A stretch of DNA of 64,000 nucleotides from Pedobacter sp014947265 (GCF_014947265.1 NZ_JADCNK010000007.1:1-64000), one strand, 5' to 3'. Shown: positions 16,945 through 25,534, counted from the first letter of the stretch. A program made the numbers and translations. Notes: a model not told the origin generated them from the sequence alone.

Positions 16945-17409
16945 TTATTTTATACCTACACTACTTACGGCTACAGCGAGAATTAACAGAAAATAACTCA
17001 CCAGTAACACAATGGTAAGTATGCCCCAAAATTTAAAAAGCGATTTTGCATTTGCAATGGCATCGTTTAAATTTTCCTGATCGCCAAACAGCACACCTTG
17101 TTTGCCCTTGGCTGAAAAACGTAACAACAATAAACTTGGGTAAAAAAAGAGGAGCGCCAGCAAAAGGTAAAATATGGTAATGCCCGTTGCGCCGATACTG
17201 GCCAATGGCCCTAATTGATTGAGCATAGCCGGATTAGCTGTTATTGCTGCCCCTATTCCAAATGAACTTAAGGTTAAAAATGCAGAGACAACAAAACCTA
17301 CAACCGATAAAAACCTTGCCCATTTACTCATATCGTAAAAATAGCTCCGCATTTCTTCGGTAACAACCAATTTTACTTCCTGAGGCACTTCATTTTCAAA
17401 ATCTTCCAT
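16945..17409 (-). CDS. DUF5362-family membrane protein
   Basis: A 154-residue membrane protein with an acidic cytoplasmic N-terminus (MEDFENEVPQEVKLVVTEEM), the phrase YFYDMSKWARFLSVVGFV entering the first membrane helix, and helices at about 33-52, 68-93 and 127-150. The WARFLSVVGFV segment followed by two or three more helices and the LRFSAKGKQGVLFGDQE loop matches DUF5362 proteins of Bacteroidota, whose function is unknown. It faces the DUF3276 gene convergently. Confidence 0.72.
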   Translation of the reverse strand: MEDFENEVPQEVKLVVTEEMRSYFYDMSKWARFLSVVGFVVSAFLTLSSFGIGAAITANPAMLNQLGPLASIGATGITIFYLLLALLFFYPSLLLLRFSAKGKQGVLFGDQENLNDAIANAKSLFKFWGILTIVLLVSYFLLILAVAVSSVGIK

Positions 17410-17493
17410 TTATCTCTGTCTATTTTGGGCTAAACTTAGATAAAATATAGATTTGATACAATAGCAAGGGTTTAAATAAAGGTTTTAAAACCT

Positions 17494-17501
17494 TATCTTT
17501 G
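17494..17501 (+). promoter_or_regulatory. -7 promoter element of ychF
   Basis: TATCTTTG, a perfect TAnnTTTG, 109 bases before the ATG. The intervening leader contains a short iterated motif GACTAAAGACT (17569-17602), two nearly perfect copies plus a partial third. Confidence 0.5.
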
Positions 17502-17609
17502 CGCGGTTTTAGCGGAGATTTAATACGAAAAATGTAAGATGGATGATGTGATGGATAAAGCGATTACCGACTAAAGACTGTGGACTAAAGACTTAAAGAC
17601 TAATAAATA

Positions 17610-18710
17610 ATGGCATTACAATGTGGTATAGTTGGTTTACCAAATGTTGGAAAATCGACTCTTTTTAACTGTTTATCAAATGCAAAAGCGCAGGCAGCAA
17701 ACTTTCCCTTTTGTACTATTGAGCCCAATGTTGGCGTAATTACAGTACCTGATGACAGATTAACCAAGCTGGCCGAGTTGGTTAAACCAAACAAAGTGCA
17801 ACCAAATACAATCGAGATTGTAGATATTGCAGGTTTGGTAAAAGGTGCATCGAAAGGTGAAGGCCTGGGAAACCAGTTTTTAGGAAATATCCGTGCTACC
17901 AATGCAATTATTCACGTTTTACGTTGTTTTGATGACGGAAATGTAATTCATGTGGATGGTTCTGTTGATCCGATCCGCGATCGTGAAATTATTGATACTG
18001 AGCTGCAGCTTAAAGACTTGGATACCGTTGATAAACGTATTCAAAAAGTTGAAAAGATGGCTAAAACAGGTGGCGATAAAGATGCGAAACGTACTTATGA
18101 AATTTTAACAGTAGTTAAAGCGCATTTAGAAGCTGGCAAATCTATCCGTACGGCACCATTGACTCAAGATGATTTCGATTTTATTGAAGATTTAGGTCTG
18201 CTTACTCAAAAACCGGTCATGTATGTGTGTAATGTTGATGAAGCATCGGTAATTAACGGCAATAAATATGTTGATCTGGTTAAAGCAAACGTTGCTGATG
18301 AAAATGCTGAGGTTTTGGTGATCTCTGCTAAAATTGAATCGGAAATTGCTGAACTGGATAGCTACGAAGAGCGTCAGGAATTCTTAGCTGATTTAGGTTT
18401 AACTGAATCTGGCGTAAATAAATTAATCCGCGCGGCTTATAAATTATTAAATCTTTACACCTACTTTACTGCTGGTGTACAAGAGGTTCGCGCCTGGACC
18501 ATTACAAAAGGCTTTACAGCGCCTCAAGCTGCTGGTGTAATCCACACAGATTTTGAAAAAGGATTTATCCGCGCCGAGGTAATTAAATACAACGATTTCG
18601 TAACCTTAGGTTCTGAAAACGCTTGTAAAGATGCGGGTAAATTGGGTGTTGAAGGAAAAACCTATGTTGTGGAAGATGGCGACATCATGCACTTCAGGTT
18701 TAATGTTTAG
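17610..18710 (+). CDS. ychF: redox-regulated ATPase YchF
   Basis: A 366-residue OBG-family P-loop ATPase (Ola1/YchF) that associates with ribosomes and responds to oxidative stress. Visible are the P-loop GLPNVGKST (9-17), switch II DIAGLVKGASKGEGLGNQFL, the altered G4 VCNVDE that favours ATP over GTP, a coiled-coil insertion around 130-165 and the C-terminal TGS domain ending VVEDGDIMHFRFNV. Single gene with its own promoter and terminator. Confidence 0.96.
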   Translation: MALQCGIVGLPNVGKSTLFNCLSNAKAQAANFPFCTIEPNVGVITVPDDRLTKLAELVKPNKVQPNTIEIVDIAGLVKGASKGEGLGNQFLGNIRATNAIIHVLRCFDDGNVIHVDGSVDPIRDREIIDTELQLKDLDTVDKRIQKVEKMAKTGGDKDAKRTYEILTVVKAHLEAGKSIRTAPLTQDDFDFIEDLGLLTQKPVMYVCNVDEASVINGNKYVDLVKANVADENAEVLVISAKIESEIAELDSYEERQEFLADLGLTESGVNKLIRAAYKLLNLYTYFTAGVQEVRAWTITKGFTAPQAAGVIHTDFEKGFIRAEVIKYNDFVTLGSENACKDAGKLGVEGKTYVVEDGDIMHFRFNV

Positions 18711-18715
18711 CCCCT

Positions 18716-18771
18716 AAATCCCCTAAAGGGGACTTTGAAAAGCATAGCCATTCGAAAGAGTGGCTTTTTTT
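18716..18771 (+). terminator. dispersed CCCCTAAAGGGG repeat and terminator after ychF
   Basis: CCCCTAAAGGGG (18720-18731) belongs to a short palindromic repeat (CCCTAAATCCCCTAAAGGGG type) frequent downstream of genes in Bacteroidota. It is followed by an intrinsic terminator, AGCCATTC-GAAA-GAGTGGCT with six T residues (18746-18771). Confidence 0.75.
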
Positions 18772-18813
18772 GTTTTGAGATGTTTTGTCATGAGGCACAG
18801 AATCTATTAATTA

Positions 18814-19545
18814 GAGTTTACAACTTTCATAGCACAGTTGCACAGAAAGTTGTCAACTCTTCAATTATTATAAGTGATCTTTACCACAGAGACTAGGAAA
18901 ACACGGAAAATGCGATGCTAAGCTGTTAGGCGCGATTGGCAGCGTTACAGGAATTAACCGCAGATGCACAATAATAAACACAGATGGATTAATGTTTTAT
19001 TCAGAGTTGACAACTTTAATGGCAAGGCGACACAGAAATTTGTCAACTCTTCAAGTATTATAAGTGATCTTGCCACGGGGACTCGGAAAACACGGAAGAT
19101 GCTAAGCTGTTAGGCGCGATTGGCAGCGTTACAGGAATTAACCGAAGATGCACACGGATAAATACAGATGCATTAATGTTTTATTCAGAGTTGCCAACTT
19201 TAATGGCAAGGCGACACAGAAATTTGTCAACTCTTCAAGTATCATAGGTGATCTTTGCCACGGAGACTCGGAAACACGGAAGATGCTATGCTGTTAGGCG
19301 CGATTAGCAGCATTACAGGAATTAACCACAGATGCACATGGATAAACACAGATGGATTAATGTTTTATTCAGAGTTGCCAACTTTAATAGCACAGTTGCA
19401 CAGAAAGTCGTCAACTCTTCAATCATCATAAGTGATCTTTGCCACGGAGGCTCGGAAAACACGGAAGATGCTAAGCTGTTAGGCGCGATTAGTAGCATTA
19501 CAGGAATTAACCACAGATGCACACGGATAAACACAGATAATGAAG
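18814..19545. repeat. tandem array of four ~184-bp units
   Basis: Units start at 18814, 19004, 19188 and 19372 (periods 190, 184, 184), the last one ending near 19545. Each unit opens with an inverted repeat (GAGTTGCCAACTTT near its start, TTGTCAACTCTT about 35 bases on), then AAGTGATCTTTGCCACGGAG, a conserved AAGCTGTTAGGCGCGATT block and ends with TTAACCACAGATGCACACGG. No frame is conserved across units, so it is not a coding repeat. The rest of the gap to the tRNA is unremarkable. Confidence 0.85.
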
Positions 19546-19739
19546 CGCTGTTTCTTTTTAGCAGTTATTTTGCCATCTAAACCCGATTGACAGTGAAAGC
19601 GCCTGATCCTTCATCAGGCCTTGAACAGAAAGCGGGAGGAAACTTTAAAAATAGCTTCTGTAATTGCTTTTCAAATACAAAAAAATATTTTTTGATACGG
19701 ATGCAAGGAAAGCCATTCAAAGCACCTCACTTTTTCGTG

Positions 19740-19810
19740 AGTTTGGTGTCAGAATCGAACTGACTACACTGGTTTTGCAGACCAGCACACATCCATTGTG
19801 CATACCAAAC
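19740..19810 (-). tRNA. tRNA-Cys (GCA)
   Basis: The cloverleaf folds fully on the minus strand: acceptor GTTTGGT/ACCAAAC with discriminator U, D-arm with GG in the loop, anticodon arm CTGGT-CTGCAAA-ACCAG giving anticodon GCA, short variable loop, T-arm GTCAG-TTCGATT-CTGAC. U73 is the usual tRNA-Cys discriminator. CCA is not encoded. 71 nt. Confidence 0.93.
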
Positions 19811-19817
19811 GGTTAGA

Positions 19818-19853
19818 AATAAAAAAGCCGCTTATTACATTTGTAACAAGCGG
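19818..19853 (-). terminator. terminator between HAD gene and tRNA-Cys
   Basis: The minus strand reads CCGCTTGTTACAAATGTAAT and then AAGCGG followed by CTTTTTTATTT. The stem is nearly perfect (one mismatch). Its U-run ends only 8 bases before the tRNA-Cys 5-prime end. Confidence 0.8.
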
Positions 19854-19995
19854 ATCTAAATTCTTTTTATATTTTATTAGATAAATAAAGTCAACCCGTT
19901 ACTTTTTGAGTAACAAAAACACGAGTTCAAACAATATTTTGCTGTTGTATTTTTCACGATGTAAAGATAAATATATTTTTTATTCTTTTTGTAAA

Positions 19996-20040
19996 GAGTT
20001 GACAACTTACAAGCACAGCTGCTTAGAAAGTTGTCAACTC
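19996..20040. repeat. isolated inverted repeat related to the tandem array
   Basis: GAGTTGACAACTT and AAGTTGTCAACTC form perfect 13-base arms around a 19-base spacer. The arms are the same palindrome that opens each unit of the array at 18814-19545. It is 13 bases from the stop of the HAD gene. Confidence 0.7.
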
Positions 20041-20053
20041 AAAATACTGTTGA

Positions 20054-20668
20054 TTAAACCTCTAAGCCATAAACAGCCAATTGTGCCTTGGTATCTTTGT
20101 AATCGATATGATGAATGCCTTTTAAACCTAAACCTTCGGCAACCTGTACAAATAACATCCGGTCATCAATATATAAACTTGTTTCTACATCGCTCTGAGA
20201 AATATCAATCGCTACCTTAAAAATATCGGCATCGGGCTTACGGAAATGTACAAAGCTTGATGATACGAAGAAATCGACAAATTCGTTCAGTTTAAAGGTA
20301 TTGATGCGGTACTGGTTGAGCTCTCGTCCTTCGTTGCTGATTACAGCTACCTTTAGGTTATATTTCTTTTTTAAATCGCAGATCAACTCAATCATTTCCG
20401 GATAAGGAAGTGATTTTTTGAACATAAATTCTTTAAAATCATCGTAGGTAAAGTTCCGTTCTTTGAAAAAAACAATACGTTCCAGATATTCATCAAGCGT
20501 TAGTTTACCCACCTCATAAGTATCGAAGGTAAGGTGATGGCGTTCTTCAAGATCAACAGAGTCGAGGTTAAAAAGCACCGAAGCTTCTCCCCTTGCATGT
20601 CTATCCCAGCCATTAGTTAACAAAACGCCCCCTATATCGGTAAAAAGTGTGGTAATTTTCTTTTGCAT
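20054..20668 (-). CDS. HAD-superfamily phosphatase (subfamily IA)
   Basis: A 204-residue cytoplasmic hydrolase. Motif I is LFTDIGGVLLTNGW with nucleophile Asp10 (the DxGGVL form usual in this branch), motif II VISNEG near residue 111, motif III lysine in RKPDADIF and motif IV YIDDR. A helical cap lies between motifs I and II, as in subfamily IA. The substrate is not predictable; related proteins dephosphorylate sugar phosphates or nucleotides. It lies 9 bases downstream of mgtE and is probably in the same transcript, ending at the terminator at 19818-19853. Confidence 0.82.
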   Translation of the reverse strand: MQKKITTLFTDIGGVLLTNGWDRHARGEASVLFNLDSVDLEERHHLTFDTYEVGKLTLDEYLERIVFFKERNFTYDDFKEFMFKKSLPYPEMIELICDLKKKYNLKVAVISNEGRELNQYRINTFKLNEFVDFFVSSSFVHFRKPDADIFKVAIDISQSDVETSLYIDDRMLFVQVAEGLGLKGIHHIDYKDTKAQLAVYGLEV

Positions 20669-20677
20669 GATTTAAAT

Positions 20678-22054
20678 TTAAAGTAAAACGCCTTTTAAAA
20701 TTAATACAGCTACACTGAAATAGATTACAATTCCAGTCACATCAACCATGGTGGCTACAAATGGTGCTGATGATGTTGCAGGATCGAGTTTCAGTTTTTT
20801 CAATATGATTGGCATCATCGAACCAATTAAACTGCCCCACAACACAATGCCAACCAGGGTAAAAAAGATGGTAGCTGCAATTAAAAACCAATGTGGACCA
20901 TAATTATAGAGATGTAACTGTTGCCAGGTTATAATGCGGATAAAACCAATGGTGCCTAAAATGATGCCCAGCAAGGCTCCTGAAACGAGCTCGCGGCGCA
21001 TCACCCGCCACCATTCTGCAATGGTTACTTCACCTAAAGCCATGGCCTGGATAATTAATGTTGAAGCCTGAGAACCACTGTTCCCACCGCTACTCATAAT
21101 CAATGGAATAAAAAGGGATAACACTACTGCCTTTTCGAGTTCGATTTCGAAGTGCTGCATGGCAGTTGCGGTTAACATTTCGCCTAGAAATAGCACGATT
21201 AACCAGCCAGCACGTTTTTTAACCAGTTTTAGGATCGGGATATCGAGATAAGGTTCATCCAAAGCCTCGGTACCCCCGATTTTGTGCATATCTTCTGTAT
21301 ACTCTTCGTTGGCAATCCACAAAATATCATCTACCGTAACTATACCTAAAAGAATGTTATTCTCATCTACTACCGGTAAAGCCACACGATTGTTCATCCT
21401 GAAGATATTAATTGCATCTTCCTGAGGATCGTTTGCTTTTAAGGCAATAAAACGTTTATCGGTTAATTCACCGATAATAGCTTCAGGATCGGCCAGTAAA
21501 ACCTCACGAATCCTGATGTCATCCAACAATACCCCATCTTTGTTGATTACATACACTACATCGATGGTTTCGGAGTTTTTACCATAACGTCTGATGTGCG
21601 CCAAAACATGTGTAATAGACCATTCTGGTTTTACAGCGATATAATCGGGTGTCATTAAACGGCCGATACTATCTTCTTTGTAGCCTAAAAGTGCGAGCGA
21701 TTCTTTACGTTCTTCGGGCGGCAAAAGGGTGATCATTTTTTTAACCACATCACCTTTTAATTCACTAAAAAGTGCAGTACGATCATCGGGTGGCAGATCT
21801 TTGATGATCTGATTGAGTTTATTGCCGGAAAGTTTTTTTATGATACGTTCCTGCGTAGGAAAATCCAGGATCCTGAATACGTTTACTGCCCTGTTGAGGG
21901 ATAAGGTTTCGATAAATTTAGCTGCATATTGTGGGAGTTCATCTATCAGTTCTTCAACATCCGAAATATTCAGTTGATCCAGATACTGCTTTAACGCCTT
22001 ATCATTCTCTTTTTCAAGTAGTTCCTGAATTTCTTCCACAACCATTTCTTCCAT
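20678..22054 (-). CDS. mgtE: magnesium transporter MgtE
   Basis: A 458-residue inner-membrane Mg2+ channel. Domains in order: N-terminal superhelical MgtE_N (about 20-135, with ELPPEERKE-type repeats), tandem CBS domains (about 140-265) that gate the channel by sensing cytosolic Mg2+, and a five-helix pore domain with the signature MSSGGNSGSQAST near residue 330 and ATSSAPFVATMVD near the end. A near-consensus -7 element (CACCTTTG on the minus strand, 22103-22110) lies upstream. No M-box riboswitch was recognised. Confidence 0.94.
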   Translation of the reverse strand: MEEMVVEEIQELLEKENDKALKQYLDQLNISDVEELIDELPQYAAKFIETLSLNRAVNVFRILDFPTQERIIKKLSGNKLNQIIKDLPPDDRTALFSELKGDVVKKMITLLPPEERKESLALLGYKEDSIGRLMTPDYIAVKPEWSITHVLAHIRRYGKNSETIDVVYVINKDGVLLDDIRIREVLLADPEAIIGELTDKRFIALKANDPQEDAINIFRMNNRVALPVVDENNILLGIVTVDDILWIANEEYTEDMHKIGGTEALDEPYLDIPILKLVKKRAGWLIVLFLGEMLTATAMQHFEIELEKAVVLSLFIPLIMSSGGNSGSQASTLIIQAMALGEVTIAEWWRVMRRELVSGALLGIILGTIGFIRIITWQQLHLYNYGPHWFLIAATIFFTLVGIVLWGSLIGSMMPIILKKLKLDPATSSAPFVATMVDVTGIVIYFSVAVLILKGVLL

Positions 22055-22575
22055 ACACAGCTATTTAATTTGTTACATGCCTAAACCTTTATTAACGGTT
22101 CGCAAAGGTGCATTTTTATTTCCTAAAAAGCCAACCTAAGCATTTAAAAACCGTGAACCGAACAGCCGAATTTAAAAATATGGATGCATAAAGCCAACAT
22201 ACAGGAATGTTTGGGAAATGATTTAATCATTTTTTAACATAAAAGAGATCTCAACGGCAAGAAGTTAATTTTATTAAGCATTTGCAGATTAAAAACAAGC
22301 TTTTTTTTTAATGAATTGGTATTGAAATTAAGAAACCCACAGGCTTATTACAGTACAATCAACAGTCCTGATCTATTCAACTCTTCTAAAATTCCCATCA
22401 AATATCAACACAGCACATTTTTCATTAGCTTCAGCATATCTGTTCTATTGAAAAATTCAGTTTGTTTTTCTTTACCAGATAAAAAATAAGCGTAAAAAAG
22501 AAATTTATAAAAATCTTATTTCGATAAAAAGCTTAAAATAAAGCAATAACAGACAAAATGAAAGAGTTTGCCCCC

Positions 22576-22592
22576 TAATCTTTATCAGATTA
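22576..22592. promoter_or_regulatory. dyad symmetry, possible operator
   Basis: TAATCT-TTATC-AGATTA flanked on both sides by CCCC. It lies in the 22055-22965 gene-free stretch, roughly 100 bases before an orphan terminator. It could be a protein-binding site; no direct support. Confidence 0.25.
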
Positions 22593-22639
22593 CCCCTCAC
22601 TACGAGCGCCTTTTTATGCTTAATTTGTTTTAACCAAGT

Positions 22640-22723
22640 ATAAAATGACAGATCCTGATATCCAAATTTTCAAATGGATATTACTGGTTATAGGCAATTA
22701 AAATTGACATAACCAGTTTTTTT
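22640..22723 (+). ncRNA. candidate intergenic small RNA ending in an orphan terminator
   Basis: A hairpin ATATCCA/TGGATAT (22659-22682) is followed by a second stem, ACTGGTTAT/ATAACCAGT (22683-22717), running into seven T residues. No gene on this strand precedes it for more than 5 kb, so the terminator must serve a short transcript starting in this gap. The 5-prime end is a guess; no perfect TAnnTTTG was found upstream. Confidence 0.35.
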
Positions 22724-22867
22724 GAAATAACAAAGCTTTTTAACCGATTATGAGAAACTAAATTATGCTACAAAACGCCCAATTATCAATTAGCAAGTGT
22801 ACCAGCGGCAATCTTCTCTGAATTCTGAAATCAATTAAGATCATTTTAAAGCGTGCAGTCAAAGTAA

Positions 22868-22943
22868 AAAAGAGGGGCTCAACTAGATGAGTTGCATATG
22901 CCCTCTTTAAAATAACCAAACGAACAGATGCATATGCCTGTTC
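22868..22943 (+). promoter_or_regulatory. twin leader hairpins sharing GCATATGC
   Basis: Hairpin A (22868-22909): AAAGAGGG pairs with CCCTCTTT, with an inner CAACT/AGTTG stem. Hairpin B (22922-22943): GAACAG pairs with CTGTTC. Both contain the palindrome GCATATGC, at 22894-22901 and 22931-22938. They lie just ahead of the ricin-lectin metallopeptidase and may form a regulatory leader. Confidence 0.4.
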
Positions 22944-22965
22944 ATTCACCTTTTACCTAATTTTT

Positions 22966-24045
22966 ATGAAAACAAAATTTTCTACCTCAGTTCCGTTCAG
23001 CATCTTTATGCTTGGAATTCTTTTATTTGCAGGCAGCTGCAGAAAAGCCGAATTACCGAACCCAGACACCATCAAAGATCCGCTTTCGATAAAGGGAAAA
23101 CTAAGTGCAATACCGCCTAACGAACCCCCTTTATCCGTCACTAACGGTACTTTTTACATTGTGAACCGCAAAAGCGGAAAAGCTCTGGATGTTGGTGGAT
23201 TTCAGACTGCAGATGGCGCCAATGTTTCCCAGTACGGAGGTACAGGCGGAACAAATCAAAAATGGAGTTTAACACTGCTTTCCGGTGGCTACTATTCGAT
23301 TACTGGCGTACATAGCTCTAAAGGTTTACAGGTAGATCAGGCAGGAACAGCTGATGGAAACAATGTAAACATAGCTACCTACTCCGGAGCAACAAACCAG
23401 CAGTGGCTATTTACATCACTTGGCAACGGCTATTATCGTATTGTAAACAGGAACAGTGGCAAGGATCTTGAAGTTGCCAATCAGTCTATCGATGATGGTG
23501 CTAATGTCGACCAATTGAGTTATGGAGGCGGAGAGAACCAGCAATGGTCTTTACTAACGGTTAATGCAACCGGCCAATTGAGTTGGGTACTTAACAGCAC
23601 CGGAGTACCTGCCGAGGTCGTGACACGCATTACTAATGCCATGAATGATGCCTGTTCGAGGTATAATGCAGGTGCTAACTGGCCATCGCGCACACTTACG
23701 GTACAATATAACACAGGTGTACCTACAGCCGACGGCAGTACAAATGGAAATATACGATTCGGTGCGAACACCAGTTACCAGAATGTGCGTACGGCAATGC
23801 ACGAAATTGCACATACTTATGGGGTTGGTTTGAGCAGCGGATGGACATCAAATACCTCTACAGGCGACTTCCTGGGAACCAATACAACTGCACTGATTAA
23901 GATTTATGATGGTCAAAGTGGTTTAGTACATACCGGAGGCGGGCATTTTTGGCCCTACGGCTTAAACTATGACAATGAATGGAGCGAAACAAATGCCTTT
24001 AGACATGTAAAATTGGTTTTTGCCATGCGCTCTGACGGGATGTAG
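22966..24045 (+). CDS. ricin-type lectin / zinc metallopeptidase lipoprotein
   Basis: A 359-residue secreted lipoprotein (signal ending LLFAGSC, Cys25). Residues 60-197 form one ricin-B beta-trefoil with three QxW repeats (QKW at 98, QQW at 145, QQW at 192), a carbohydrate-binding module. The C-terminal domain has a metallopeptidase motif HEIAHTYGVG (279-288), giving the HExxH zinc site; the third ligand is not obvious, with His327 in GGGHFWPYGLNYDNEW a candidate. The architecture suggests a surface enzyme that binds glycan and cleaves attached protein. Followed by a terminator; the only gene in its transcript. Codon use looks like its neighbours. Confidence 0.8.
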   Translation: MKTKFSTSVPFSIFMLGILLFAGSCRKAELPNPDTIKDPLSIKGKLSAIPPNEPPLSVTNGTFYIVNRKSGKALDVGGFQTADGANVSQYGGTGGTNQKWSLTLLSGGYYSITGVHSSKGLQVDQAGTADGNNVNIATYSGATNQQWLFTSLGNGYYRIVNRNSGKDLEVANQSIDDGANVDQLSYGGGENQQWSLLTVNATGQLSWVLNSTGVPAEVVTRITNAMNDACSRYNAGANWPSRTLTVQYNTGVPTADGSTNGNIRFGANTSYQNVRTAMHEIAHTYGVGLSSGWTSNTSTGDFLGTNTTALIKIYDGQSGLVHTGGGHFWPYGLNYDNEWSETNAFRHVKLVFAMRSDGM

Positions 24046-24073
24046 CGCAACAGACTACAGATCTTAACCAGAC

Positions 24074-24113
24074 GACCGGCCAGATATCGAGTTTAAATAT
24101 CTGGCCGGTCTTT
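24074..24113 (+). terminator. terminator-like hairpin after the ricin-lectin peptidase
   Basis: GACCGGCCAGATAT pairs perfectly with ATATCTGGCCGGTC, then TTTG. A strong stem with a short U-run. Confidence 0.7.
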
Positions 24114-24172
24114 GAACAATTAATATCAGGCGGACCCTAAAACCAAGATATAGTTTTTCGCGTTAATACGTT

Positions 24173-24454
24173 ATGGAAAATAATAATATTCAGGAATACT
24201 TTACTACTTATATTGAACTACTTGATAAAATCCATACCCTTGGCCATGAAATCGATGCATCAGTTATCGAAACCGATATACAGGACATTATTGAAAAGAG
24301 GTCTAAATACAAGGCAAGAATGCATATGGTGAGAAATAAATTGATTATGGCATTAAAGGATAAAGGGAACAGATATCCTGTATATAATGCTTTGGCTCAA
24401 AAAAACACGCTGCTTTCTGTAATAGATGGCAAATTGGAATTTAATGAAGAATGA
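24173..24454 (+). CDS. hypothetical small helical protein
   Basis: A 93-residue protein starting MENNNIQEYFTTYIELLDKI, predicted almost wholly helical, with charged heptad-like segments (ETDIQDIIEKRSKYKARMHM). No signal peptide, membrane segment or known motif was recognised. The composition is coding-like and the frame is free of overlap with other genes. Role unknown. Confidence 0.6.
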   Translation: MENNNIQEYFTTYIELLDKIHTLGHEIDASVIETDIQDIIEKRSKYKARMHMVRNKLIMALKDKGNRYPVYNALAQKNTLLSVIDGKLEFNEE

Positions 24455-24795
24455 TAGCTCATTGCCATATAGAATTATAACTTACTGTTATACTGCATAC
24501 TAAACACTTGGGTATGCGCAAAATGCTTAAGTAGAAATTGATAATTCCTCTGCACACGTAAACACCTCTACAAACCATAGGGCTCTGTACCGATCGGTGT
24601 TAGCAACAAGATACTACTCTCCAAAATGATCTGTTTAGCCTAAACTTTCATCCGGGGATTGGCATGCTTATCATCACTAAATGTACCTTTTATATACAAA
24701 AGACCGATATTACAGGGGAATTTTGCGGATAAAGACTAAAGGAAAATAAGTGTATTTTTTTATTCAAAATGCCAAAAAAATAAGTTTTCAAATCC

Positions 24796-24803
24796 TATAT
24801 TTG
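24796..24803 (+). promoter_or_regulatory. -7 promoter element of tRNA-Arg
   Basis: TATATTTG, a perfect TAnnTTTG, 7 bases before the tRNA 5-prime end, so transcription would begin almost at the mature end. Confidence 0.65.
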
Positions 24804-24810
24804 CAGCCTT

Positions 24811-24882
24811 GCTCCCGTAGTTCAATGGATAGAATTATGGTTTCCGGTACCATCGATATGAGTTCGAATCTCGTCGGGAGCA
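24811..24882 (+). tRNA. tRNA-Arg (CCG)
   Basis: Acceptor GCTCCCG/CGGGAGC with discriminator A, D-arm GTTC-AATGGATA-GAAT, anticodon arm ATGGT-TTCCGGT-ACCAT giving anticodon CCG, and T-arm ATGAG-TTCGAAT-CTCGT. CCA is not encoded. 72 nt. Confidence 0.94.
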
Positions 24883-24890
24883 CTAATTAG

Positions 24891-24922
24891 ACCTTGCCAA
24901 ATTAATTGGCAAGGTTTTTTTT
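24891..24922 (+). terminator. terminator of the tRNA-Arg transcript
   Basis: ACCTTGCCAA / TTGGCAAGGT with a 5-nt loop and eight T residues, 8 bases after the tRNA. Confidence 0.92.
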
Positions 24923-25080
24923 ATAAAAAATCTGTAAGAAAACCCCTTACCAGTCCCATAACTGAATTTGCAATGCTGATCGCTGAGGATATACCTGGTA
25001 TACTACTGACAAGCGGGCTTTTTGTTATGCTTAAAACATTATCAATAATTTTTCCGCCCACTTTCTCTTTTCTAGGCTTT

Positions 25081-25448
25081 ATGTTAATGGAAAGCTTAGG
25101 TTAAAAAACAATTGTCGAAAAAAGTAAAAAAGAAATGCTTTCCATTTATATCTCGATGTAGAAGATGCCACTATCAGTAACTGGAACTCTAATAAAATGC
25201 AGCCTGGCCTAAAGAGAATCGAAGAAATTGGCGATCTTCTAGAAGTTGATAATATAGAGCTGATTGCATCAAAATATAGAAAGCCAACTGGTTTAGCCGG
25301 AAAGCTACAGCTTGAATATAAAAGACTATTATCAGAAGGAATGCAGATAAAAGTGGTCATTTCAGATGCAAAAGGCAATCAAAAGGAGGTTAATAACCCG
25401 GCGATGGTAGAAGCCCTTAGAGATTTCGTAGCTAAAAATAGAAGTTAA
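25081..25448 (+). pseudogene. decayed XRE-type helix-turn-helix regulator
   Basis: From an ATG at 25081 the frame reads MLMESLG then stops, continues, and only after a shift reads FHLYLDVEDATISNWNSNKM followed by QPGLKRIEEIGDLLEVDNIE. The segment with ATISNW and LKRIEEIGDLLEV is the second half of an XRE-family HTH domain; a linker and a short C-terminal domain (GMQIKVVISDAKGNQKEV to AKNRS) follow intact to 25448. The N-terminal helices are broken by an in-frame stop and a frameshift near an A-rich run. An 83-residue product could still start at the ATG at 25197 but would lack the recognition helix. Confidence 0.6.
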
Positions 25449-25534
25449 TCTCATAAGAATCTACTCAATCACATTGTTACTATTTTCTTAGGGTGTATAT
25501 TTCGTATAAAGTTTTTATTAAAGCATGATTGACT

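Noticed and set aside
18814..19545. CRISPR array
   Set aside because: The units are about 184 bp and conserved over their whole length, without short repeats and unique spacers; no cas genes are near.
19332..19580. Reading frames inside the tandem repeat array
   Set aside because: They do not persist in all units and consist of repeat sequence only.
22758..22949. Minus-strand reading frame of 63 codons before the lectin protease
   Set aside because: It overlaps the leader hairpins, has no recognisable features and lacks a promoter.
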